Below are positions 13,066-20,701 of a DNA stretch of 20,701 nucleotides, in pieces. The notes below the pieces were generated by a model, which was not told the DNA's origin, did not search any database, and saw only the letters and a program-made list of their open reading frames with translations. Every line of letters starts with the position of its first letter. Position 1 is the stretch's first letter. The stretch covers positions 1-20,701 of the forward strand of contig NZ_BAABEX010000006.1 of assembly GCF_039540375.1 (NCBI RefSeq), given 5' to 3'. Both the position numbers and the translations under genes were made by a program. The DNA comes from Acidovorax_G lacteus. GTDB lineage: Bacteria > Pseudomonadota > Gammaproteobacteria > Burkholderiales > Burkholderiaceae_C.

Positions 13066-13133
13066 GTGAGCGTGGCAGGGCGGGGCTACTCCACCCCGCC
13101 CGCGGTGTTCGCCCGAGCCGCGGCCACGCTCAC
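13066..13133 (+). other. Branched inverted-repeat element after the tail tube gene
   Basis: In the 116-nt gap between the tube and chaperone genes, perfect 11-bp arms GTGAGCGTGGC (13066-13076) and GCCACGCTCAC (13123-13133) enclose a second perfect 8-bp hairpin, GGGCGGGG (13078-13085) with CCCCGCCC (13094-13101). They also enclose a short third stem, GCGG (13102-13105) with CCGC (13118-13121). The result is a three-way junction of about 68 nt. A TTTTT run follows only at 13153-13157. It could attenuate transcription, protect the 3' end of the abundant tube message, or act as a bidirectional terminator. Confidence 0.65.
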
Positions 13134-13174
13134 ACCCCTTCCCATCGGGCGCTTTTTCCTCATCGGGTTCCACC

Positions 13175-13506
13175 ATGCAAATCATCAAAGTCTCGGACAC
13201 CGTCCGCTTCCCCGTGCGTTGCACGTACAAAGACGAAGCGGGCACCGACAAGACCCTCAATTTCTCCCTCGTCTGCCAGCGCCTCACGCAGACCGAAATC
13301 TCGGCCAAGCTGCGTGACAGCGTGGACGAGCCCATCCTCGACGTGCTGGCCGAAATCGTGCACGAGTGGGAAGGCCTGCGCGACGTGGAGCGCAAGCCCG
13401 TGCCCTACAGCGAGGACGCCCTGCGCGCCGTGTGCGACCAGCTCCCTGGCCTGGCCGGCGTGATGTGGCGCACCTACCTCACCGAAGTGGGCGCCAAGGA
13501 AAAAAA

Positions 13507-13510
<4 letters not shown>
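13175..13510 (+). CDS. Tail assembly chaperone G
   Basis: A 111-aa protein from ATG 13175. It begins MQIIKVSDTVRFPVRCTYKD and contains a strand pair (TLNFSLVCQRLTQTEISAKL), a helix-rich middle (DEPILDVLAEIVHEWEGLRD) and a C-terminal helical stretch (DALRAVCDQLPGLAGVMWRT). That layout and its position between tube and tape measure genes are those of lambda gpG-type chaperones, which coat the tape measure during tail assembly. It ends GAA AAA AAC TAG, so the last sense codons contain an A AAA AAC slippery heptamer. A minority of ribosomes should shift to -1 and make the longer GT form. Confidence 0.85.
13501..13507 (+). other. -1 programmed frameshift site (A AAA AAC)
   Basis: The zero-frame codons GAA AAA AAC TAG of the G gene contain the canonical X XXY YYZ heptamer A AAA AAC. 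After a -1 slip the next codon is CTA (13507-13509), and the new frame stays open to 14001, just into the tape measure start. Lambda G/GT works the same way at GGGAAAG. I could not assign a downstream stimulatory structure by eye. Confidence 0.85.
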
Positions 13511-13997
<487 letters not shown>

Positions 13998-14001
<4 letters not shown>

Positions 14002-17000
14002 CGCAAGACATCGGCATCAAAATCCGCCTCGATGGCGCCGCCCAGGTGCAGCAAGAGGCGCGCGGCGTAGGGGCCAGCCTGCAGGGCATTGGCGCAGCGG
14101 CCAGCACGCTGCGCGGTGCCATGACGGGCCTGGCAGGCGCCTTTGCGGGCGCGGTGAGCGTGCGTGAATTTTTCGCCGCGGCCGACAGCGTCACCCGCCT
14201 GCAAAACAGCCTGCAGCTGGCCACCGGCAGCGCCCGCGCGGCGGCCCAGGCGTACAACGAGCTCTACAACATCGCCCAGCGCTCGCGCGTGAGCTTCACC
14301 GAGCTGGGCGGCACCTTTGCCAGCATCAGCAGCGCGGCCGCATCGCTGGGCGTGAGCCAGCAGCGCCTGCTCACCGTGACCGAAGCCATTGGCAACGCCG
14401 TCACCATCAGCGGCGCCAGCGCCCAGGCCAGCCAGGCAGCGCTGGTGCAGCTCAGCCAGGGTTTGGCCAGCGGCACGCTGCGGGGCGAAGAGCTCAACAG
14501 CATCCTCGAGCAGACGCCGCGCCTGGCGCAAGCCCTGGCCGATGGCCTGGGCGTGGCCCGGGGTGAGCTGCGCAAGCTGGGCGAACAGGGCGCCATCACC
14601 GCCGACCAGGTGGTGCGCGCGCTCGAATCGCAGGCCGGCGTGCTGGCGGGCGAGATCAAGAACAGCACCCTCACGGTGGGCCAGGCGTTCACGCAGCTGC
14701 AGAACGCGGCCGTGCGCACCGTGGGCGACTTTGACAAAGCCACCGGCGCATCGGCAGCCCTGGCCAGCACCATCGGTGCCGTGGCGGGCGCGGTGGAATC
14801 ACTGGGCGACACCATCCGCGCCAACGAGACCGCGTTCAAGGTGCTGGCCGGTGGGCTGGCGGGCGCTGCCACCGTGGCCGGCCTGGGGGCGCTCGCAAGC
14901 GGGCTGGCCGCCGTGAAGGCCGCCTTGGCCGGTGCCGGTGCGGTGCTGGTTGCCAACCCCGCCTTGTTGGCCTTGCTGGGCATCGGTGCAGCGGTGGGCG
15001 CGGGCGTGGCCTACGTGTCGGCCTCGGCCCGATCTGCAGAAGGCATCGAGCGCGCCATTGCCGCCCTGCGGGCCGAGAACGAGCGCAGCGAAGCCGCCAT
15101 GGCCCGCGCCACCGCGGCGGGCCGCACGGCGGGTGCCGACAACATTGCCAAGACCATCGAGGCCCGGCGCGACCAGATCGCAAAGCTGCGCGCCGAGCTG
15201 GACCAGCTCAACGTCGCCGGCCGCAAGAACGACCCCAACGGCATCGGCGGCGGCCGCGGCACCGTCAACCCCGACACCGTGGGCGCCATGGCGCTCAAGC
15301 AGGCAGCGGCCGAGCGCGAGCTCATGGACATCCGCATGCGTTTGGCCGGGGTGAACAAACAGTATTTCGATGACCTGACCAAGCTGGAGGCCCAGTTCAA
15401 GAGCGGCGCGCTCAGCCAGGCCGAGTACGTGCGGCTGGTCTCTGATCTGGCCAACAAGACCTACAAGGAAGACAAGTCCAAGGAAGCCGCCGCAGGCGTG
15501 GACCAGCTCGGCCAGTCCTACGCACAGCTGGTCGAACGCATCAAAGAACGCATCAGCGCCCAGGAGATCGAGAACGCCCAGGGCGACAAGCTCACCGAGT
15601 CGCAGCGCATCCGCCTGCAGCTCGACCGCGACGTGGCCACCGGCAAGATCCGCGAAGCCGACGCGCAGAGCGCCAAGACGCGCGCACTGCTTGAGCAGCT
15701 TGAGGCGCAGGAAAAGATCAAGGCCGACCGCGAGCGCGAAATCGAAGAGAACAAGCGCCTGGTGGCCGTGTACAACGAAACCGTCAAGGCCCAGGAGGCC
15801 ATGCTCGAATCGCGCCAGCGCGCCGCCGCATCGGTGGAAGACCAGGTGCGCAAAATGCAGGACGAAGCGGTCGCCGCCGAAATCGCGGCGCAGCAGAACG
15901 TCAGCCTGGCCGTGGCCCTGGAGCAAGTGAGCCTGGCCCGCCTCAAAGAGCAGCAGTCCCAGCTGCTGGCCCAGAACGCCGACGCCCAGACGCTGCTGGC
16001 CGTCCAGCGCGAAATCGAGGCGCGCGAGCAGCTCATCGGCCTCATCGGCGCGGCCGACGCACGCAAGGCCAACAAAGACGCCGCCGACGCCGCAGCCGCC
16101 GAGTGGAAGCGCACGGCCGACAGCATCGAGCAGTCGCTCACCGACGCGCTGCTGCGCGGCTTCGAGAGCGGCAAAGGCTTCGCCCGCAACCTGCGCGACA
16201 CCATCGCCAACATGTTCAAGACGCTGGTGCTGCGGCCCATCATCAGCGCCATCGTGAGCCCGGTTGCTATGGGCCTCACCGGCCTGCTGGGCTTTTCTGG
16301 TCCGGCGGCTGCTGCATCGGCCGCGTCAGCGGGCGGAGGCATTCTGGGCAGTGCCGGTGGCATCCTGAGCGGCGTTGGCGCCCTGGCGGGCAACTTTGGC
16401 GCTGGTCTGGCCACAGGCTTTTCAGGCCTCATGGCGGGCAATCTAGGGTCCACGCTGAGTCTTGGAACTGGGCTCATCAGCTCGGGCGCAACAGCAGGTG
16501 GCATCGGCACGATTGTGGGCGCCCTCGGCCCCATCATGCTGGGCGTCACAGCGCTGCTGTCCATCGCCCGCGCCACGCGCGGAGAAAGCCGCTCGGGCGG
16601 GCAGTACGCATACGTCTTCGACGATGGCGTGCTCACCAACAACCGGCGCGGCACCAGCAGCATCACCGACCAGCGCGGCGCCGTGTACCTGGAAGGTGCA
16701 GGCTTCGGCGCGGGCAAGTACGACGACGACGCCGTAAAGCAGGCCATCAACGGCACCGTGGGCAGCATCAATGCGCTGTTCAAGGGCCTGGGCTCCAGCC
16801 TGTCGCTCACCGCCTTCCAGGCCGGGTTTGAGACTTCGGGCAAGGGCCGCGGCGGTGTGTTCGCGGGCGGTACGCTGTCGGATGGGCAGACCTTCGGCGA
16901 GAGCGGCAAGGGCGACAACTACGCGGGCACGCTGTTCGAGCAGACCAGCACCCAGAGCCCGGACATGAAGACCGCGCTTGAAAACTTCAGCCTCGATCTG

Positions 17001-18947
17001 AAGCAAGCCACCATCCAGGCCCTGCAGAAGGCGGGCGACATCCCGCAGTCCATCAAAGACAAGATCGGCAAAGTGGATGCCGAGGCGCTCACCAACGAAG
17101 CGGCCGACGCGCTGCTGCTGGCCATCAACGAGCAGATCCAGGGTGTGCAGAAGCTGCGCGGCGCGTTCGATGCCATGAACCTGGGCGACCTGGCCGACAT
17201 CGCGTTTGACACCGCCGCCGCCCTGGCCCAGGCCGCCGGTGGCTTCGACAAGCTGCTGGGCAACCTCGACCGGTTCTACCAGAACTTCTACACCGACGAA
17301 GAGCGCCGCGCCAACCTGCAGCGGCAGGTGGACAAAGAATTTGACCGCCTGGGCATTGCCAAGCCGCAGGGGCGCGAGGGCTTCCGCACGCTGGTGGAAG
17401 ACACCCTGCGCCGCGCAGACGAGCAGCAAGCGGGCCGCCAGCAGCTGGTGGCCGCGCTCATCAAAGACCCCTCCAGCCTCATCAGCGGCGGCGGACAGGC
17501 CAACTTTGACCGCCTGGCGGGCTACGGCGGGCTCAACGCAGAATTCCTGGGCAACGCCGCCGCAGACCCCGCCCGGCGCGAGGCGCTCAGCGCCTTCATG
17601 TCCGACCTGGGCGACGTGTTCCGAGCGGGCAAAACCCAGGCCGAAATCGAGGCCAGCGTCAGCGACCTGGTGCGCGCCAACTCGGCCGTGCTGGGCATGG
17701 GCGAAGACGTCGCCGCCACCGCGGCCGCATTGCTCAACGTGAGCGACGCCTTTGCCGAGCTCAACGAATCGGCCGAACAGGTGGCACAGCGCCAGCGTGC
17801 CGAGCGCGACAAGGCCCTGCAAGCCCTGCAGCGCGCCGTGGCTGAAGAGCGCGACGTGCTGCGCGCCCGCATCGACGCGGCGCGCGAAACGGTGGAGAAC
17901 CTGCGCGGCATCTTCGACCTGCTGGCCACCAGCATCAAAGAACTGCGTGCCGAGGCCATTGGCCCGGCCGCCAATGCCACCATCGGCCAGGCCTTCATCA
18001 CGCAGGCCCTGGCCACTGCCCGCGCCACTGGCTACCTGCCTGAGCGTGAGCGGCTGGCCGACGCCATTGGCGCCGCCCGCGGCGGCCTGGGGCTGGAGAA
18101 CTTTGCCAGCGTGGCCGAGCAGCGCTTTGCCCAGCTGCGCCTGGCCGGTGAGCTGGAGGCCCTGCAGCAGCTGGCCGGAGAGCAGCTCAGCGACGCCGAG
18201 CGCCTGCAGCGCACCGCCGAAGCCCAGCTCGAAGCCCTGGAAGAGACCCTGAAATACTGGGAAAAGCAGGTGCGCATCGCCAACGAAGGGGTGGAGGCCA
18301 CGCTCAGCGTCAAAGACGCCATCCTTGCGCTCACCGGCAAGATGTTCCCCGAGACCGCGGGCGAGGCCACTGGCAGTGGTTCTGGCAGCGGTAGCGGTGG
18401 CTTCGTCATCGGCGGCGGTGGCGGTGCGGGCAACCCCAGCAAGCCCGGCTCGGGATTCTTCGGGGCTGGGGGCACCGAAATCAACGACCCCACGGCCGTG
18501 GCCCGCTTCACCAGCATCCGCGACTTCACGCGCACGCTCGATTTTGGCGACGGCAACAAGGGTGCATCGGTCGGCGCGCTTGCCCAGGCTGCCAACGCCT
18601 ACGGGGTGGACTACCGCGAAATCGCCATCGCCAACGGCTACCGCCCCGAAGACGTGGCCCGCCTGTTCGAAGAGTACGGCTACACCGTTCCCAAGTTTGC
18701 CGTGGGCACCAACTACGTGCCGCACGACATGCTGGCCATGGTGCACAAGGGCGAGGCCATCGTGCCAGCGCCCTACAACCCGGCAGCCAACCCAGGCATG
18801 GCGGGCAACAGCAGCGAGCAGCGCGCCACGCGCGAAGAAATCACCGCCCTGCGCCGCCAGATGGACCAGCTCATCTTCGAGATGCGCCGCACCGCCAACG
18901 CCACCAACGGCAACCCCGAGGCGCCCACCCTGGTGAAGCTCGCATGA
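13998..18947 (+). CDS. Tape measure protein
   Basis: A 1649-aa protein from GTG 13998 (GTGA overlap). Residues about 55-215 (ADSVTRLQNSLQLATGSARA, NIAQRSRVSFTELGGTFASI, VQLSQGLASGTLRGEELNSI, QAITADQVVRALES-like block) are the lambda-type tape measure N-terminal domain. Hydrophobic segments at about 278-340 and 738-860 are the predicted membrane-active parts used in DNA entry. Between and after them are long charged coiled-coil stretches. A Gly/Ser linker at about 1458-1485 precedes a C-terminal domain with FAVGTNYVPHDMLAMVHKGE at about 1566, the motif near the tail-tip end in this family. At about 0.15 nm per residue the expected tail is roughly 250 nm. Made with G/GT as its chaperones. No frameshift or internal stop is seen. 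Confidence 0.93.
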
Positions 18948-19873
18948 ACATCATCACCCCCATCGACATCACCGACGCCATGATCGGCGCGGGCACCACC
19001 ATTGCCGAGCCCGCGGCGGGCGAGCAGCTGTGGAGCGGCGCGGGCGTGGCCTACGCCCAGAGTGCCGAGGTGATCCGCGCCACCACCCACCGCCGCTACC
19101 GCTGCGCCGTGGCGCACACCAGCGCCGCCAGCCCAGTTCCGGAGGCAGACCCCACCCGCTGGGTTGACATGGGCCCCACCGCCCGCTGGGCGCCGTTCGA
19201 TGCGTACACCAGCACCCGGGCCAACGCCACCGCCAGCCTCACCTACGTGCTGTCGCCGGGCTTCTTCAACGCCGTGGCGCTGTATGGCCTGGTGGGCAGC
19301 CAGTACGCCCTCACGGTGCGCGACGCGCCGGGCGGCGCGGTCATCTACACGCGCACCGGCTTCCTGAGCGAAGACCCACTCGGCTGGTACGAATACCTGT
19401 TTTCCCCGCTGCGGCCCATCAACAAGCTGGTGTTCACCGGCATCCCCATCCGGCCCACGGCCGAACTCACGCTCACCATCAGCGCGGCTGCAGGTGTGCC
19501 TGTGGGTCTGGGCATGCTGGTGGTGGGCGACTACCGCCCGCTCATCGGCGTGGGCGAGTGGGGCGGCACTCAGCACGGCGCATCGGCAGAGCCGGTGACG
19601 TACAGCTACATCAACACCGCAGACGATGGCACCACCACCATCGTGCGCCGCCACAGCGCCACCAACCTGCGCGCCCGCGTGGCCATGCCGCGCGACCAGG
19701 CCGACAACGCCCTGGCCATGGTGCAAGAGGTGCTCGACAAGCCCGTGGCCTGGATCGCCACCGACCGGCCCGGCTACCGCGGCCTCACCACCTTCGGCAT
19801 CGGCTCGGGCTCGCTCAGTTACGACAGCTTCGGCAATGCCACCTTCGATTTGCTCGTGAAAGGACTCACCTGA
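18944..19873 (+). CDS. Tail tip-associated structural protein with carbohydrate-binding-like segment
   Basis: A 309-aa protein from ATG 18944 (ATGA overlap with the tape measure stop). Residues 29-86 (LWSGAGVAYAQSAEVIRATT, HRRYRCAVAHTSAASP, DPTRWVDMGPTARWAPFD) have the W...Y..G..V....H..Y.C......P..D...W pattern of small CBM5/12-like carbohydrate-binding modules. The rest is beta-rich (ASLTYVLSPGFFNAVALYGL, PLGWYEYLFSPLRPINKLVF, VGLGMLVVGDYRPLIGVGEW) and ends in a phage-structural strand set (YDSFGNATFDLLVKGLT). Position right after the tape measure suggests a distal tail or tip component, but the usual lambda M/L/K/I set is not seen. Exact role unknown. Confidence 0.7.
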   Translation: MNIITPIDITDAMIGAGTTIAEPAAGEQLWSGAGVAYAQSAEVIRATTHRRYRCAVAHTSAASPVPEADPTRWVDMGPTARWAPFDAYTSTRANATASLTYVLSPGFFNAVALYGLVGSQYALTVRDAPGGAVIYTRTGFLSEDPLGWYEYLFSPLRPINKLVFTGIPIRPTAELTLTISAAAGVPVGLGMLVVGDYRPLIGVGEWGGTQHGASAEPVTYSYINTADDGTTTIVRRHSATNLRARVAMPRDQADNALAMVQEVLDKPVAWIATDRPGYRGLTTFGIGSGSLSYDSFGNATFDLLVKGLT

Positions 19874-20286
19874 TGCCCACCGCACCGCCGCCGGTGCAGG
19901 CCCTGCCGGCCGCGCCCGACCCGAACGACCGCACGACCTTCAACAACCGGGCCTACCCTTGGAGCCTGGCGCAAGCCCAGCTGCGCACAGACCTCACGGC
20001 ATTGGCTGCCAACGTGTTCAACAACGCGGTGGAGGCCGAAGCCAGCGCCACCACCGCCACCGCCCAGGCCGCCGCAGCCATCGCCGCCGTAGGCGCGCCC
20101 ATGTGGGTGGCGGGCACCTACGCAGTGGGCGTCGTGGTGTGGTCCCCGGCCGACCTGCAGAGCTACCGCCGCCGCACCAGCGGCGCCAGCGCCATCGACC
20201 CGCAACTCGACGCCACCGGCTGGACGCGCATCAGCGGCGGCGACCCCGTGCCCCAGTACCTCATCCACAACACCGGAGTCATCTGA
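19873..20286 (+). CDS. Small fibre-like protein with the same W/Y binding motif
   Basis: A 137-aa protein from ATG 19873, overlapping the previous stop by one base (TGATG). The N-terminus is Pro-rich (MPTAPPPVQALPAAPDPNDR). Residues 40-75 form an Ala-rich helix (NNAVEAEASATTATAQAAAA) typical of trimeric fibre stalks. Residues 78-120 (WVAGTYAVGVVVWSPADLQS, YRRRTSGASAIDPQLDATGW) repeat the carbohydrate-binding-like pattern of the preceding protein. A short fibre or adsorption accessory is likely. It is too short to be a complete receptor-binding fibre, and may be an adaptor. Confidence 0.65.
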   Translation: MPTAPPPVQALPAAPDPNDRTTFNNRAYPWSLAQAQLRTDLTALAANVFNNAVEAEASATTATAQAAAAIAAVGAPMWVAGTYAVGVVVWSPADLQSYRRRTSGASAIDPQLDATGWTRISGGDPVPQYLIHNTGVI

Positions 20287-20288
20287 CC

Positions 20289-20675
20289 ATGGCCATCAAC
20301 CAGCAAAACTACGCCGGCACCCCACTTGCCCACGGCGCGCGCATCAGCACTGCCAACACCAACCGCGACGGCACCGGCACCCTGGGCACCGTGCTGCAGG
20401 CCGGCTCCACCGGCGCGCGGGTCGATTCGATCAGCATCGCCGCCACCGGCACCACCACGGCCGGCATGGTGCGCCTGTTCGTCAACAACGGCACCACCAC
20501 GCTGCTGCTGACCGAAGTGCCTGTGACGGCCATCACGCCCAGCGGCACGGTGCCTGCGTTCCGTGCGGTGCTCTCCAACCTGGCCCTGGTCATCCCGCCC
20601 AACGGCAGCCTGCGTGCCAGCACGCACAACGCCGAGAGCTTTGACGTGGTGCCCATGCTGGCGGGAGGCTTCTGA
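20289..20675 (+). CDS. Small tail-associated beta-rich protein (128 aa)
   Basis: A 128-aa protein from ATG 20289, two nt after the previous stop. It begins MAINQQNYAGTPLAHGARIS, is rich in Thr/Gly/Ala, and has alternating strands (GARVDSISIAATGTTTAGMV, RLFVNNGTTTLLLTEVPVTA, AVLSNLALVIPPNGSLRAST), ending ESFDVVPMLAGGF. This looks like a compact beta-sandwich, as found in phage tail or fibre decoration proteins. I do not recognise a specific family. It shares the tail-tip operon with the two preceding genes. Confidence 0.65.
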   Translation: MAINQQNYAGTPLAHGARISTANTNRDGTGTLGTVLQAGSTGARVDSISIAATGTTTAGMVRLFVNNGTTTLLLTEVPVTAITPSGTVPAFRAVLSNLALVIPPNGSLRASTHNAESFDVVPMLAGGF

Positions 20676-20677
20676 CC

Positions 20678-20701
20678 ATGAACCAGGGACTTTTGGGGCT
20701 G
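20678..20701 (+). CDS. Start of a further tail-region gene (cut by the window end)
   Basis: ATG 20678 opens MNQGLLGL with GGGAGG about 10 nt upstream and two nt after the previous stop, the same spacing as the gene before it. Only eight codons are present, so no function can be given. Confidence 0.55.

Noticed and set aside
13134..13174. Intrinsic terminator at CGGGCGCTTTTTCC
   Set aside because: The T5 run has no properly paired stem directly before it, and the strong inverted repeat ends about 20 nt earlier, so a classical terminator cannot be claimed.
13366..13506. Upstream part of the -1 frame before the slippery site as the start of an independent gene
   Set aside because: Before 13507 this frame is an Arg-rich shadow of the G gene. 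Only the part after the slip site looks like protein, which supports frameshifting and not separate initiation.

Overview
The window is most of a temperate, lambda-like siphophage genome (a prophage or a phage contig). Its GC content is high, codon use is strongly GC3-biased, start codons are frequently GTG or TTG, and the early and structural proteins look most like those of prophages in Comamonadaceae-type Betaproteobacteria (Acidovorax, Comamonas, Delftia, Variovorax). The host assignment is inferred from protein style and base composition, not from a search.

Layout. (1) 1-1876, immunity and early control: the first codons of a CI-like repressor run leftward from 64. A near-perfect 23-bp operator dyad (120-142) separates it from a YdaS/Cro-like gene (150-470). 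A small gene follows (463-819). Two leftward genes (626-1111 and 1187-1327) interrupt the rightward early operon, and a CII-like regulator of the Phage_CP76 type follows at 1349-1876. (2) 1873-4158, early operon: an unknown 71-aa gene, an out-of-place tail-completion-like protein, a LexA-type winged-helix protein and a YdaU/DUF1376 replication protein. The middle of the last gene carries seven 11-bp iterons that look like a lambda-O-style internal origin. (3) 4159-4323, non-coding: candidate cos region and late leader. (4) 4324-11973, packaging and head: Nu1-like small terminase, GpA-like large terminase, a small Mor/HTH-like protein, a gpW-like joining protein with an extra N-terminal domain, a lambda-type portal, an HK97-type prohead protease fused to the major capsid protein, a 65-aa protein and an FII-like joining protein. 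(5) 11970-18947, tail shaft: U-like terminator, V-like tube protein, the G/GT chaperone pair with a canonical A AAA AAC slippery site, and a 1649-aa tape measure protein. (6) 18944-20701, tail tip or fibre-associated proteins, running off the end.

Genes are packed with ATGA, GTGA or TTGA stop/start overlaps, so most of the rightward block is probably translationally coupled. Gaps over 100 nt occur only around the repressor/Cro operator, at the cos/late leader, and between the tail tube and chaperone genes, where a strong branched inverted-repeat structure sits. No integrase, lysis gene, late antiterminator, helicase loader, tRNA, IS element or CRISPR array was seen. I do not see a wholly new multi-gene system. 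The most interesting items are the iteron array inside the replication gene, the tail-completion-like gene moved into the early operon, the leftward low-GC cargo gene cutting into a Cro-coupled gene, the branched RNA-type structure after the tube gene, and the probable internal start for the capsid protein.
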